Shown here piece after piece: positions 36,034-45,929 of a stretch of 64,000 bases of DNA. Position 1 is the stretch's first letter. Each line of letters opens with the position of its first letter. This stretch comes from an uncultured Paracoccaceae bacterium (lineage in GTDB: Bacteria > Pseudomonadota > Alphaproteobacteria > Rhodobacterales > Rhodobacteraceae): positions 62,001-126,000 of the forward strand of contig CANMMF010000007.1 in assembly GCA_947498985.1 (NCBI GenBank), given 5' to 3'. The translations under genes and the position numbers were made by a program. Below the pieces are notes generated by a model. That model ran no database searches. It saw only the letters and a program-made list of their open reading frames with translations, and was not told where the DNA came from.

Positions 36034-36645
36034 TTAGAACTCCACACCCTTCTGTGCCTTTACCCCGTCCCGGAACGGGTGCTTGACCAAAGTCATCTCG
36101 GTCACCAGATCAGCGGCCTCGATCAGTTCGGGCTTGGCGTTGCGCCCGGTCAGGCAGACATGCGTCATGAACGGCTTCTGCTCCAGCAGGAACCCCACCA
36201 CCTCGTCGATATCGAGATAGTCGTAACGCAGGGCGATGTTGATCTCGTCGAGCAGCACAAAGCCGATCTTGGGGTCGAGGATCTGTTCGCGGGCGATCTT
36301 CCAGCCGTTCTGCGCCGCGGCGATGTCGCGCTCGCGGTCCTGCGTCTCCCAGGTGAATCCTTCGCCGGAGACAAAGAAACGGCACTCCTCGGCAAATCGT
36401 TCGCGCAGGAACGTCTTTTCGCCGGTGGCCCAGTTGCCCTTGATGAACTGCACCACGGCGCAGGGCATGCCGTGGGCGATGCAGCGCATGATCATGCCGA
36501 ATCCCGACGAGGACTTGCCCTTGCCCGATCCGGTATGCACCATGATCAGACCTTTTTCCTCGGTCTTGGTCTCCATCATGCGGTCGCGCGCGGCCTTGAT
36601 CTTGCGCATCTTCTCGGTGTGGGCGGCGTTGATGTCGTCTGTCAT
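36034..36645 (-). CDS. cobO: cob(I)yrinic acid a,c-diamide adenosyltransferase
   Basis: Transfers the adenosyl group of ATP to the corrin cobalt; 203 aa. CobO/BtuR family: P-loop VHTGSGKGKSSSGFGM (GSGKGKSS at 39-46), QFIKGNWATGEK, FVLLDEINIALRYDYL and CLTGRNAKPELIEAADLVTEM. ATG 36645 is preferred over a TTG 21 nt upstream. It is transcribed away from the riboswitch-led cob operon and lies alone before a 336-bp gap. Confidence 0.95.
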   Translation of the reverse strand: MTDDINAAHTEKMRKIKAARDRMMETKTEEKGLIMVHTGSGKGKSSSGFGMIMRCIAHGMPCAVVQFIKGNWATGEKTFLRERFAEECRFFVSGEGFTWETQDRERDIAAAQNGWKIAREQILDPKIGFVLLDEINIALRYDYLDIDEVVGFLLEQKPFMTHVCLTGRNAKPELIEAADLVTEMTLVKHPFRDGVKAQKGVEF

Positions 36646-36710
36646 GCGATCCCCGAAGCTGGACAAGGCCCCGATCTTGACAAGGGGCGGCGTTCCGGCG
36701 CAACTGCCAT

Positions 36711-36894
36711 GACGCTGGTGCCTGTCCTAACAGGTGAAAAGGGAATGTGCAGCCGGAAGTTTCGGCCAAGCGCAGCCGCCCCCGCGACCGTGACCGGAGA
36801 GGTCGCCCAAAGCCACTGGCATCCGCCGGGAAGGCGGGGCGTGCCGCAGGCCCCGCTGGGCCACTATCCGCAAGCCGGGAGACCTGCCAGCGCC
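36711..36894 (+). ncRNA. cobalamin riboswitch upstream of DUF1636-cobW-cobN
   Basis: Cobalamin (adenosylcobalamin-type) aptamer. Conserved blocks in order: GTGAAAAGGGAA, GCAGCCGCCCCCGC, AAGCCACTGG, GCCGGGAAGGC and CGCAAGCCGGGAGACCTGCC; closing stem GCTGG (36714-36718) with CCAGC (36887-36891). It ends about 105 nt before the DUF1636 start, on the same strand. Bound cobalamin should turn off expression of the long cob operon. Confidence 0.92.
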
Positions 36895-36998
36895 TGACTG
36901 ACGCAACCGGACGGGGTGTTCCGGTGTCGGGGTCCGCCGTGCCACCGCAGGGCCTTCCTCGTCTTCCGGCCCCGCCCTTGAAGAGACGGACGGACCCT

Positions 36999-37442
36999 AT
37001 GCGCGACGTGGCCCCCGAGACGGACATGCCGGAGCCTGATGCCAACCTGCCTGCCACCGAATTGCTGGTCTGCGTGAAATGCCTGCGCGGGCATGAGGCA
37101 CCGGAAGAGGGGCTGCGCCCCGGCCAGCGGCTTTTCGAGGCGCTGAGCGCCGGGCCCGCGCCAAAAGGCGTCACGATCACCGCGGTGGAGTGCCTGCAGA
37201 ACTGCGATCAGGGCTGCACCGTGGCGCTGCGCGGCGGCGCGCGCTGGACCTATGTCTTCGGAAATGTCGATGAAGTGTCGCATTGGAGCGTGATCCTCGA
37301 TGGCGCCGCGCGCTATCACACCACCGAAGACGGGCTGATCCCCTGGCGCGAACGGCCCGAGCATTTCAAACGCAACTGCGTGGCGCGGATCCCGCCGCCA
37401 ACGCCGACACAAGCCCCTCTGAAGGAGCGCGACAATGACTGA
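36999..37442 (+). CDS. DUF1636 family metal-binding protein
   Basis: A 147-aa protein of the DUF1636 family, thioredoxin-fold ferredoxin-like proteins commonly encoded beside cobW. Four family cysteines are visible: LLVCVKCLRGHE (near 25-28) and ECLQNCDQGCT (near 66-74), the last group suited to binding a metal or an Fe-S cluster. First gene after the riboswitch; its end overlaps cobW by 8 bp. A role in cobalt delivery with CobW is inferred from context. Confidence 0.8.
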   Translation: MRDVAPETDMPEPDANLPATELLVCVKCLRGHEAPEEGLRPGQRLFEALSAGPAPKGVTITAVECLQNCDQGCTVALRGGARWTYVFGNVDEVSHWSVILDGAARYHTTEDGLIPWRERPEHFKRNCVARIPPPTPTQAPLKERDND

Positions 37443-38490
37443 TCTGGCCAAACTTCCCGTGACGGTGATCACCGGCTTTCTGGGTTCGGGCAAGACCACG
37501 CTGATCCGGCAACTCATGATGAACCCCGGCGGCAAACGGCTGGCGATTGTGGTGAACGAGTTCGGCGATGTCGGCGTCGATGGCGAGATCCTGAAAAGCT
37601 GCGCGATCCCCGACTGCCCGGCGGAGAACATCATGGAACTGGCCAATGGCTGCATCTGCTGCACCGTGGCCGACGATTTCATCCCGACGATCGAGGCGCT
37701 GATGGCGCTTGAGCCGCGCCCCGACCATATCCTGATCGAAACCTCGGGTCTGGCGCTGCCGAAACCGCTGCTCAAGGCCTTCGACTGGCCCGATATCCGC
37801 TCGAAGATCACCGTTGACGGGGTGATCGCGCTGGCCGATGCGGAGGCCGTGGCGGCAGGCCGGTTTGCGCCCAACGTGGCGGCGGTGGATGCGCAACGGC
37901 TGGCCGATGAGAGCATCGATCACGAAACGCCGCTTTCGGAAGTGTTCGGGGACCAGATCTCCTGCGCCGATATCATCCTGCTGACCAAGCCCGATCTGGC
38001 CGGAGCGGAGGGCGTAGCCCGGGCCCGCGAGATCATCGCCGCCGAAGCGCCGCGCTCCTTGCCGGTGGTCGAGGTCGCCGAAGGCGTGGTCGATCCGCGG
38101 ATCATTCTGGGGCTCGAGGCGGCGGCCGAGGACGATATGGACGCGCGCCCCAGCCATCACGACGACCACGACGATCACGAGCATGACGATTTCGACAGCA
38201 TCGTCGTGGAGATCCCCGAACAGGAGAGCCCGGACGCTCTGCTGCGCGCCATCGAGGAGCTTGCCAAGGCGCACAACATCCTGCGCGTGAAAGGCTATGC
38301 CGCGGTTTCGGGCAAGCCGATGCGGCTTCTGGTGCAGGCGGTGGGCGCGCGGGTGCGTCACCAGTTCGACCGGCCGTGGGGCGCATCCGAGCCGCGCCGC
38401 GGGCGGCTTGTGGTGATTGCAGAACATGACGACATCCGCCGCGATGTCATCGAGGCCGCGCTCGGGGTTGTCACCGAACCGGCTGAGTAG
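37435..38490 (+). CDS. cobW: cobalamin biosynthesis GTPase CobW
   Basis: G3E-family metallochaperone (351 aa) thought to supply Co(II) to the cobaltochelatase. P-loop GFLGSGKT (14-21), the metal-binding CxCC motif in NGCICCTVADDF, NKxD-like TKPD, and a His/Asp-rich loop (SHHDDHDDHEHDDFD near 235-250) that would bind metal. C-terminal CobW_C domain with GRLVVIAEHDD. It lies directly before cobN, the chelatase large subunit, which fits the role. Confidence 0.95.
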   Translation: MTDLAKLPVTVITGFLGSGKTTLIRQLMMNPGGKRLAIVVNEFGDVGVDGEILKSCAIPDCPAENIMELANGCICCTVADDFIPTIEALMALEPRPDHILIETSGLALPKPLLKAFDWPDIRSKITVDGVIALADAEAVAAGRFAPNVAAVDAQRLADESIDHETPLSEVFGDQISCADIILLTKPDLAGAEGVARAREIIAAEAPRSLPVVEVAEGVVDPRIILGLEAAAEDDMDARPSHHDDHDDHEHDDFDSIVVEIPEQESPDALLRAIEELAKAHNILRVKGYAAVSGKPMRLLVQAVGARVRHQFDRPWGASEPRRGRLVVIAEHDDIRRDVIEAALGVVTEPAE

Positions 38491-38532
38491 ACCGGCGGCG
38501 GGGGCAACCCCGACTGACGGGGGGACAGGGTC

Positions 38533-41500
38533 ATGCATGTCATCTTTCGCGAAAGTCACGGGCTCGAAGAGACCGAGACGCCGACCGATCTGGGGCAGGA
38601 TGCCGCCGACCTGATTGTCCTGTCCTTTTCGGACAGCGATCTTGGCGCCTTTGCGGAAGGCTGGCATCGCGCCGGTGGCCCAAAAGGTGGTTTGCCGAGC
38701 CTGCGGCTGGCCAATCTGGTGGCGCTGAAACACCCGCTTTCGGTGGATACCTATCTGGAAAACACCGCCGCGGGCGCGCGCGGCATCCTGATCCGGCTGA
38801 TCGGCGGCGTGCCCTACTGGTCCTACGGTCTGCAGCAAATGCGCGCGCTTTCCGACCGGCTCGGCATCGCGCTTGCGGTGCTGCCCGCCGATGGCCGCGC
38901 GGACCCGCGGCTTGACGAGATCTCGACCCTGCCGGTCTCCACCCTGCGGCGGCTGCAGCATCTGTGCGACAGCGGCGGGGCGGTGGCCGCACAGGCGGCG
39001 TTGTCTCAGATGGCGCTGGCCGCGGGGCTTTACGCCGGGCCGGTGCGCGGCGCCAAAGGCTTGCCGCCGGTGGGGGCGTGGCACCCGCAGGACGGGGTGA
39101 TCTGCCCGGCGGTGGCACATCCGGCGATGGCAGGAGGGGGGCTGTCTGCCCCCCGCTCGCCTCTGGCGAGCCCCCCCGAAAGTATTTCCCAACCGAAGAA
39201 GCCCGGGGCGGCACGCAATGCGCGGGCCCGGGTGCTTTTGGTATTTTACCGCTCCTATCTGGTGGCCGCGGATCTCGCGCCGGTTGCCGCTCTCCGGGCC
39301 GCGTTCGAGGCGCAGGGCTGCGTTTTGCAGGCGCTCTTTGCGCCCTCGCTCAAGGCCCCCGAGGCGGCAGGCTGGCTGCGGCGGCAGGTGGCCGCGTTTG
39401 CGCCCGATGCAATTGTGAACGCCACGGCGTTTTCGGGGCGCGGACCGGACGGCACCTCGCCGCTGGACACAAGTGGCGTGCCGGTCTTTCAGGTGGCGCT
39501 CGCGACCTCGACGAAAGAGGCGTGGGACGCGGCAGAGCGTGGGCTTTCCCCCGCCGATCTCGCCATGCATGTGGTGCTGCCGGAGGTCGACGGCCGGATC
39601 CTGGCCGGGGTCGCGTCGTTCAAGGCCCCGGGCGCGCGCGACCCGGATCTTCAGTTTGCCCGCTTCGCCCATCAGGCGGAGGCCGAGAGGGTGGAGGCCA
39701 TCGCGGACCGGGTGATGGGCTGGGTGCGGCTTGCGCAAACCGCGCCTGCCGCGCGGCGCGTGGGGCTGGTGCTCTCGACCTATCCCGGTAAGGACTGGAA
39801 CATGGGCCATGCGGTGGGGCTCGACGCCCCGGCATCGGCGCGCGCCATCCTCGCCGATCTGGCCGCGGCGGGATATGCAACCGCGGCGGGCGGCACGGAC
39901 CTGACCGAGGCCTTGCAGCGCCACGATCTGTCCTGGCCGCTGGCTGCCTACAAGGCGTCGCTGGCGCGTTTGCCCGAGGCCTTGCGCGATGCGATACGCC
40001 GCGCCTGGGGGCCGCCGGAGCACGATCCGGATCTGCGAAAGGGCGCGTTTCGTTTTGCCGCCGTCGATCTTGGCAACGTCCGCGTGGCGCTGCAGCCCGA
40101 ACGCGCAGGGATCAGGGGGCGCGAGGACAGTTACCACGATCTGGCGCGGGTGCCACGGCATGGCTACGTGGCGTTCTACCTCTGGCTGCAGGGGCATGTG
40201 GATGCGCTGGTGCATATCGGCGCGCATGGCACGCTGGAATGGTTGCCGGGCAAATCGGTGGCGCTGTCACGCGCCTGCTGGCCGGAGGCGCTGACGCAAG
40301 GTCTGCCGGTGATCTATCCGTTCATCGTGAACGATCCAGGCGAGGCGGCGCAGGCCAAGCGACGGATCGGCGCGGTGACGCTGGGCCATATCCCGCCGCC
40401 GCTCAGACCCAGCGGCGCCCCGGAGCGGCTGGCGCGGCTGGAGGCGCTGCTGGACGAGTTCTCCAACGCCGACGGGCTCGACCCGCGCCGCCGCGACCGG
40501 TTGCAGGACGCCATTCGCGGCGAAGCGCAAGCGCTGGGTGTCGAGCAGGATCTGGGCCTCGACCGGGCCGCCTGCAGCGCCGAGGCAATCACCCGGATCG
40601 ACCGGTTTGTCTGCGATATCAAGGAAAGCCAGTTCGGCGAGGGCCTGCATGTCTGGGGCCGCGCGCCCGCCGGGCAGGGGGCGTTCGAGGCGGAAAGCTC
40701 GGCCGAGGCGGAACGCCGCGCGCTGCTTGACGCGCTCGACGGCAAATGGATCGCGCCGGGGCCGTCGGGCTCGCCCTATCGCGGGCGACAGGACGTGCTG
40801 CCCACCGGGCGCAACCTGTTCACCACCGATCCGCGCAGCGTGCCGACGCGTGCGGCCCACGCCCAGGGTGTGGTGCTGGCCGATGAGCTGGTACGCCGGC
40901 ATCTGCAGGACGAAGGCGACTGGCCGCGCGGGCTGATCGTGGATCTCTGGGGTTCGGCGACGATGCGCACGGCGGGTGAGGAGTTCGCCATGGCGCTGCA
41001 TCTGCTGGGTGTGCGGCCGGTCTGGGATGCCGGATCGGAGCGGGTGTCGGGTGTCGAAGTGCTGCCGATTGCAGAGCTTGACCGCCCGCGCATCGACGTG
41101 ACCCTGCGGGTATCGGGCCTGTTCCGAGACGTGTTCCCGACGCTCTCGGCGCTTTTCGGGCAGGCGGTGCGGGCGCTGGCGGCGCGCGACGAGGCGCGTG
41201 ACTGGAACCCCTATGCCGGGCGCGATGATCTGGCGCGGGTCTACGGGCCGGAGCCGGGTCAGTTCGGCCTCGGCATGGGTGAGACGCTCGAGGATTACAG
41301 CGCCGAGGGGCGCGAGAGAGCCGGGCAGGCGTGGCTTGCGGCCAGTGCGTGGGCGCTGGAGGGCGATCGCGCGCATCGCGACATCTCGGGGCTCAGGGCG
41401 CGGGTGGCGGGGGCGGACAGCTTTGTGCATCTGCAGGATCTGCCCGAGACCGACCTGCTGCTCGCCTCCGACTATGCGGCCCATGAGGCGGGGTTTGCCG

Positions 41501-41916
41501 CGGCGCAGCGGGTGACCGGCGGGCGGGCGGCGCTATATCACCTCGACAACACCGATCCGGACCGCCCGCGCGCCCGCTCTCTGCCCGAGGAGATCGCCCG
41601 CGTCGTGCAGGCGCGCGCGGCCAATCCGGCCTGGATCAGGGGCATGCGCGCGCACGGGTTCCGGGGCGCGGCAGAAATTGCGGCCACGCTGGAGCATATG
41701 GCGGCGTTTGCGCATCTCGCGCAGGCCGTCTCGTCGCATCTTTTCGACCTTTATCACGAGGCGACGCTGGGTGATCCCGAAACCGACCGCTTCCTGCAGG
41801 CGGCCAATCCGCAGGCGCATGCGGCGATGCAGGCGCGATTTGCGGCCCTGCTGGAGGCGGGGGTGTGGCAGACGCGCCGCAACTCGGTTCTCGCCGCGCT
41901 GGAGGCCGGGGAATGA
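38533..41916 (+). CDS. cobN: aerobic cobaltochelatase subunit CobN
   Basis: Large subunit (1127 aa) that inserts cobalt into hydrogenobyrinic acid a,c-diamide, with CobS and CobT encoded elsewhere. Family blocks: [70 protein letters not shown]-like [36 protein letters not shown]. Odd: residues about 200-228, just before the FYRSYL block, are a Gly/Pro/Ser-rich insert encoded by a complete two-hairpin repeat (39136-39204). The frame is uninterrupted, so the protein is probably still made with a disordered loop. Stop overlaps cobG (ATGA). Confidence 0.95.
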   Translation: MHVIFRESHGLEETETPTDLGQDAADLIVLSFSDSDLGAFAEGWHRAGGPKGGLPSLRLANLVALKHPLSVDTYLENTAAGARGILIRLIGGVPYWSYGLQQMRALSDRLGIALAVLPADGRADPRLDEISTLPVSTLRRLQHLCDSGGAVAAQAALSQMALAAGLYAGPVRGAKGLPPVGAWHPQDGVICPAVAHPAMAGGGLSAPRSPLASPPESISQPKKPGAARNARARVLLVFYRSYLVAADLAPVAALRAAFEAQGCVLQALFAPSLKAPEAAGWLRRQVAAFAPDAIVNATAFSGRGPDGTSPLDTSGVPVFQVALATSTKEAWDAAERGLSPADLAMHVVLPEVDGRILAGVASFKAPGARDPDLQFARFAHQAEAERVEAIADRVMGWVRLAQTAPAARRVGLVLSTYPGKDWNMGHAVGLDAPASARAILADLAAAGYATAAGGTDLTEALQRHDLSWPLAAYKASLARLPEALRDAIRRAWGPPEHDPDLRKGAFRFAAVDLGNVRVALQPERAGIRGREDSYHDLARVPRHGYVAFYLWLQGHVDALVHIGAHGTLEWLPGKSVALSRACWPEALTQGLPVIYPFIVNDPGEAAQAKRRIGAVTLGHIPPPLRPSGAPERLARLEALLDEFSNADGLDPRRRDRLQDAIRGEAQALGVEQDLGLDRAACSAEAITRIDRFVCDIKESQFGEGLHVWGRAPAGQGAFEAESSAEAERRALLDALDGKWIAPGPSGSPYRGRQDVLPTGRNLFTTDPRSVPTRAAHAQGVVLADELVRRHLQDEGDWPRGLIVDLWGSATMRTAGEEFAMALHLLGVRPVWDAGSERVSGVEVLPIAELDRPRIDVTLRVSGLFRDVFPTLSALFGQAVRALAARDEARDWNPYAGRDDLARVYGPEPGQFGLGMGETLEDYSAEGRERAGQAWLAASAWALEGDRAHRDISGLRARVAGADSFVHLQDLPETDLLLASDYAAHEAGFAAAQRVTGGRAALYHLDNTDPDRPRARSLPEEIARVVQARAANPAWIRGMRAHGFRGAAEIAATLEHMAAFAHLAQAVSSHLFDLYHEATLGDPETDRFLQAANPQAHAAMQARFAALLEAGVWQTRRNSVLAALEAGE
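39136..39204 (+). repeat. translated copy of the dispersed two-hairpin repeat inside cobN
   Basis: Hairpin 1 GGGGGGC-TGTCT-GCCCCCC (39136-39154), hairpin 2 GCTCGCC-TCT-GGCGAGC (39155-39171), both perfect, then a tail AAAGTATTTCCC…GAAGAAGCCC. It starts on a codon boundary and reads [20 protein letters not shown] in the protein. Same layout as the intergenic copy at 13756 and the xdhB copy. Confidence 0.75.
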
Positions 41917-43058
41917 GCGGTCTGCCAGACCACGCCGGGGCGCCCGCGGTCAGGGGATGGTGCCCCGGCGCGCACCGTCCGATGATGGCTGAGGACGGGC
42001 TGGTGATGCGCGTCCGGCCGCGCTTTGCGCGGCTCGCGGCACGGCAGGTGCTGGGGCTCTGCGATCTGGCGCAGCGCCATGGCAGCGGCTTCATCGACCT
42101 GACCAACCGGGCGAACCTGCAGATCCGCGGAGTCTCCGAAGACGCGCATGGTGACGTGCTGCAGGGTCTGACCGACCTCGATCTGCTGGACATCGATGCC
42201 GCATCCGAAAGCCGCCGCAACCTTTTGGTGATGCCGTTCTGGCGCGCGGGCGATCTGACGCACCGGCTCTGTGCCGCGCTGCTGGAGGCGATGCCGCGCC
42301 TGCCTGCGCTGCCTGCGAAGTTCGGCTTTGCGGTGGATTGCGGCGCGGCCCCGATGCTGCACGCGGCCTCCGCCGATATCCGGCTGGAGCGGCAGGATGG
42401 CGGCGTCCTTTTGCGTGCCGATGGTTCCGAGGGCGGGCGGGTGGTGTCCGAGGCCGGGGCCATCGATGCGCTGATCGACCTCGTCGCGTGGTTTGCGGAA
42501 CATCAAAGCCCCGAGAACCGCCGCATGGCCAGGGTCCTGCGTGCAACCGCCCTGCCTGCCGCGTGGCAAACGCAGCGCGCGCGTGACCCGGTGACGCCGC
42601 CGGTGCTCGGTCCGCGGGAGGGTGGCGCGCTTGTCGGCGCACCGTTCGGGCAGGTCGATGCAGGCGCGCTGGCGCGCCACGTCACCGCCACTGAGGCCCC
42701 CGCGATCCGGGTCACACCATGGCGCGCGCTGCTGATCGAGGGCGCGGAGATGCCGGACGATCCGGCGTTTCTGACCGATCCCGGCGATCCGCTCACACGG
42801 GTCGATGCCTGCCCAGGCGCGCCGCTGTGCCCGCAGGCCAGTGTCGAGACCCGCGCGCTTGCACGCGCGCTCGCCGGGCGTGTGACCGGGGCGCTGCACG
42901 TGTCGGGCTGCGCCAAGGGCTGCGCGCGCGCCGCTGCCGCAGATCTCACGCTGGTGGGCGCCAACGGACGGTTTGACATTGTGCGCAAGGGATGCGCATC
43001 CGATGCGCCGACGACATGCGGGCTTGCCCCCGAAGACATCCTGGCCGGAGCGCTCTGA
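41913..43058 (+). CDS. cobG: precorrin-3B synthase
   Basis: Oxygen-dependent Fe-S enzyme (381 aa) that hydroxylates precorrin-3A and forms the lactone, preparing ring contraction in the aerobic pathway. Ferredoxin-like half-domains of nitrite/sulfite reductase type are seen at both ends ([30 protein letters not shown]). The 4Fe-4S/siroheme-type cysteines are in [11 protein letters not shown] and [11 protein letters not shown]. Its presence shows the pathway is the aerobic one. Start overlaps cobN. Confidence 0.93.
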   Translation: MSGLPDHAGAPAVRGWCPGAHRPMMAEDGLVMRVRPRFARLAARQVLGLCDLAQRHGSGFIDLTNRANLQIRGVSEDAHGDVLQGLTDLDLLDIDAASESRRNLLVMPFWRAGDLTHRLCAALLEAMPRLPALPAKFGFAVDCGAAPMLHAASADIRLERQDGGVLLRADGSEGGRVVSEAGAIDALIDLVAWFAEHQSPENRRMARVLRATALPAAWQTQRARDPVTPPVLGPREGGALVGAPFGQVDAGALARHVTATEAPAIRVTPWRALLIEGAEMPDDPAFLTDPGDPLTRVDACPGAPLCPQASVETRALARALAGRVTGALHVSGCAKGCARAAAADLTLVGANGRFDIVRKGCASDAPTTCGLAPEDILAGAL

Positions 43059-43064
43059 CAGACC

Positions 43065-43694
43065 ATGACCTACAGCTACGAGACCGACGGCGCGGCGATC
43101 TATGCCCAGTCCTTCGCGATGATCCGCGCCGAGGCCGATCTGGCCCGGTTCAGCGCCGATGAAGAGCCGATTGCCGTGCGCATGATCCACGCCGCGGGCA
43201 TGGTCGGGTTGGAGGAGCACATCCGCTTTTCGCCGGGGTTTGCCGCCGCCGCCCGCGCCGCTCTGGCCGGTGGCGCGCCGATCCTCTGCGATGCGCGCAT
43301 GGTGTCCGAAGGGGTAACACGTCCGCGTCTGCCCGCCTCCAACGAGGTGATCTGCACGCTGCATGACGACAGCGTGCGCGCGCGGGCCGCTGCGATGGGC
43401 AACACCCGCTCCGCCGCCGCGCTGGAGCTTTGGCGGCCGCATCTGGGCGGCGCGCTGGTGGCCATCGGCAATGCGCCCACGGCGCTGTTTCACCTGCTCA
43501 ACATGCTGCAGGATCCCGGTTGCCCGCGCCCGGCGGCGATCATCGGCTGTCCGGTGGGTTTTGTCGGCGCGATGGAAAGCAAGGACGCGCTCTGGGCGGA
43601 CCAGCCGGTGCCCTGCTGCATCGTGAAGGGTCGTCTGGGCGGCAGTGCGATCACCGTCGCGGCCATCAACGCCATCGCGAGCCGCGCGGAATGA
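43065..43694 (+). CDS. cobH: precorrin-8X methylmutase
   Basis: Moves the C-11 methyl to C-12, converting precorrin-8X to hydrogenobyrinic acid; 209 aa. Family blocks IAVRMIHAAGMVGLEEHI (with the active-site histidine), ILCDARMVSEGVTRPRL, AIGNAPTALFHL and IIGCPVGFVGAMESK. It follows cobG by 6 bp; its stop overlaps cobI. Confidence 0.96.
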   Translation: MTYSYETDGAAIYAQSFAMIRAEADLARFSADEEPIAVRMIHAAGMVGLEEHIRFSPGFAAAARAALAGGAPILCDARMVSEGVTRPRLPASNEVICTLHDDSVRARAAAMGNTRSAAALELWRPHLGGALVAIGNAPTALFHLLNMLQDPGCPRPAAIIGCPVGFVGAMESKDALWADQPVPCCIVKGRLGGSAITVAAINAIASRAE

Positions 43695-44443
43695 CCGCCG
43701 CCGCCCAGACGCGCCCGGTTCCGGGCACGATCCATGGTGTGGGTCTGGGCCCGGGTGATCCCGATCTGATGAGCGTGCGGGCGCACCGGCTGCTGTCCGG
43801 CGCGCGCCACGTGGCGTTTTTCCGCAAGGCCGGACGCCCGGGGCAGGCGCGCCGCATCGTCGAGGGGCTGCTGCCCGAGGGGGTGATCGAGTTCGCGATG
43901 GAGTATCCCGTCACCACCGAGATCCCGCTCTCCGATCCGCGCTACAACGAGATGCTCTCGGCGTTTTATGCCGATTGCACCGCGCATCTGCGTTGCCTGG
44001 CTGTGGCCGGTGAGGACGTGGTTGTGCTCTGCGAGGGGGATCCGTTTTTCTACGGCTCCTTCATGCATCTTTACGAGCGGTTGCGCGCGGATGTGCCGGT
44101 CGCCGTGGTGCCCGCGATCACCGGCATGTCGGCGGCCTGGACCGCAACGGGGCGGCCGGTCACCTGGGGGGATGACGTGCTGACGGTGCTGATGGGCACG
44201 TTGCCGCAAGAGGAACTGGTCAGCCGGATGTCGGCCACGGACGCGCTTGTGGTGATGAAGATCGGCCGCAATATCGACAAGGTCCGCGCCGCGCTGAAGG
44301 CGGCGGGCCGCTTTGATGCGGCCTGGCTGGTGGAATATGCCAGCATGCCGAACCAGAGCGTCACGCGGCTTTGTGATGCCGACGGCAAGGTCACCCCGTA
44401 TTTCTCGATCATCGTCGTGCACGGGCAGGGCCGGCGGCCATGA
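43691..44443 (+). CDS. cobI: precorrin-2 C20-methyltransferase
   Basis: SAM-dependent methyltransferase (250 aa) converting precorrin-2 to precorrin-3A. Tetrapyrrole methylase fold: GVGLGPGDPDLMSVRAHRLL at the N-terminus, VLCEGDPFFYGSFMHL, VPAITGMSAAW and ALVVMKIGRN. Overlaps cobH before and cobJ after by 4 bp each. Confidence 0.95.
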   Translation: MTAAAQTRPVPGTIHGVGLGPGDPDLMSVRAHRLLSGARHVAFFRKAGRPGQARRIVEGLLPEGVIEFAMEYPVTTEIPLSDPRYNEMLSAFYADCTAHLRCLAVAGEDVVVLCEGDPFFYGSFMHLYERLRADVPVAVVPAITGMSAAWTATGRPVTWGDDVLTVLMGTLPQEELVSRMSATDALVVMKIGRNIDKVRAALKAAGRFDAAWLVEYASMPNQSVTRLCDADGKVTPYFSIIVVHGQGRRP

Positions 44444-45201
44444 GCGGCTCTGTCCTGATCGCGGGGCTCGGCCCGGGGGATGACGCGCTGGTCACACCCG
44501 AGGTCCGCGCGGCACTGGCGCAGGCCACCGATGTTGTCGGCTATATTCCCTATGTCGCGCGCGTCGCGCCGCGGGCGGGGCTGACCCTGCATCCGAGCGA
44601 CAACCGGGTGGAGATCGACCGCTCCCGCCATGCGCTCGAGATGGCCGCGGACGGCGCCCGCGTGGTGGTGGTATCCTCCGGCGATCCGGGTGTCTTTGCC
44701 ATGGCCTCGGCGGTCTTCGAAGCGGTGGAGGCGGGGCCGGCGGCATGGCGGGCGCTCGACATCCAGGTCCTGCCCGGCATCACCGCGATGCTTGCGGCGG
44801 CGGCCCGCGCCGGGGCGCCTCTGGGCCATGATTTCTGCGCGATCAACCTCAGTGACAACCTCAAGCCCTGGGATCTGATCGAAAAACGCCTGCGTCTGGC
44901 GGCGGAGGCGGATTTCGCCATGGCGTTTTACAACCCGCGCTCGAAATCCCGGCCCGAAGGGTTTGTGCGCGCGCTTGCGGTGCTCAACGCCGCATGTGGC
45001 GACGCGCGCCCGGTCATCTTTGCCCGCGCCGTCTCCACCCCCGACGAAGAGATCCGCGTCGTGCCGCTGCCCGAGGCCCGGCCCGAGATGGCGGATATGC
45101 GCACCATGGTGATCGTCGGCTCATCGGCGACACGGCTCATCGCGCGCTCGGCGGCGGGGCGTCCGCCCATTGTCTACACGCCGAGATCGGTTCCGCGATG
45201 A
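44440..45201 (+). CDS. cobJ: precorrin-3B C17-methyltransferase
   Basis: Methylates C-17 of precorrin-3B and contracts the ring to precorrin-4; 253 aa. Tetrapyrrole methylase blocks IAGLGPGDDALVTPEVRAAL, VVSSGDPGVFAMASAVFEA, LPGITAMLAAAARAGAPLGHDFCAINLSD-type segment, and MAFYNPRSKSRPEG. Its last 28 bp overlap, tail to tail, the end of cobK on the other strand. Confidence 0.95.
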   Translation: MSGSVLIAGLGPGDDALVTPEVRAALAQATDVVGYIPYVARVAPRAGLTLHPSDNRVEIDRSRHALEMAADGARVVVVSSGDPGVFAMASAVFEAVEAGPAAWRALDIQVLPGITAMLAAAARAGAPLGHDFCAINLSDNLKPWDLIEKRLRLAAEADFAMAFYNPRSKSRPEGFVRALAVLNAACGDARPVIFARAVSTPDEEIRVVPLPEARPEMADMRTMVIVGSSATRLIARSAAGRPPIVYTPRSVPR

Positions 45202-45929
45202 GCGATCCAGTCCAGCACTTGGGCAGTCGCATGCGCCTCCGGCCGCGGTGGCAACGCCGGACGGTCGATCATGATCACCGGCAGATTGAGCGCGCGCGCC
45301 GCGGCGATCTTGGCGTAAGCGCCTGTTCCACCTGCGTTTTTCGACACAACCAGATCGATCTTGTGGCGCTGCATCAAAGCCAGGTCACCCGCCTCGCTGA
45401 ACGGGCCCCGGTCCACCAGCACCACGTGATCGGGGAAGGGTGGCGGATTGGCGGGCGGGTCGACCAGCCTCAGCAGGTAGAAATGCTGCGGGTTGGGCGC
45501 GAACTCCTGCAGATGCATGCGCCCGATGGCCAGCATCACGCGCCGCGCCGGGCCGTTCAGCGCCGCAACCGCACCGGCCATGTCGGGCACCCGGATCCAG
45601 CTGTCGCTCACCTGCGGCTGCCAGGGCGCGCGGCTCAGAGCGAGGAGCGGCACATCCGCCTGCGCGCAGGCGGCGACCGCATTGGCGCTCATCCGGGCCG
45701 CAAAGGGATGGGTGGCATCGACCACATGGGTGATCTTCTCGCGCTGCAGATAGGCGCGCAAACCGGAGATCCCGCCGAACCCGCCGATGCGCTGCGGCAA
45801 TGGCTGACGCACCGGGCGGGCCACGCGACCGGCAAACGAGATCGTGCCCGCGACGCCCGCCTCGCTCAGCGCGCGGCAAAGCGCGGTTGCCTCGGTGGTG
45901 CCGCCGAGCACAAGCAGGTTGGGTGTCAT
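45174..45929 (-). CDS. cobK: precorrin-6A reductase, embedded antisense in the cob operon
   Basis: NADPH-dependent reductase (251 aa) converting precorrin-6A to precorrin-6B. Family blocks LVLGGTTEATALCRALSE, VVDATHPFAARMSANA, PFSEAGDLALM and VSKNAGGTGAYAKI. It sits on the minus strand between cobJ and cobL: its 3' end overlaps cobJ by 28 bp and its ATG (45929-45927) overlaps the cobL ATG (45928-45930) by two bases in a CATG. GGAG lies 7 nt upstream of its start, inside cobL. Its promoter must therefore be inside cobL, and its transcript is antisense to the operon. Confidence 0.93.
   Translation of the reverse strand: MTPNLLVLGGTTEATALCRALSEAGVAGTISFAGRVARPVRQPLPQRIGGFGGISGLRAYLQREKITHVVDATHPFAARMSANAVAACAQADVPLLALSRAPWQPQVSDSWIRVPDMAGAVAALNGPARRVMLAIGRMHLQEFAPNPQHFYLLRLVDPPANPPPFPDHVVLVDRGPFSEAGDLALMQRHKIDLVVSKNAGGTGAYAKIAAARALNLPVIMIDRPALPPRPEAHATAQVLDWIAHRGTDLGV

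Noticed and set aside
35521-36897. Long plus-strand frame of 458 codons across the cobO region
   Set aside because: It is antisense to cobO, which has clear family motifs, and its translation is typical of a high-GC shadow frame.
37435-38490. CobW as a zinc (ZigA/YjiA-type) metallochaperone
   Set aside because: Position between the riboswitch and cobN and the neighbouring cobalamin genes favour the cobalt role; no zinc-regulated genes are near.
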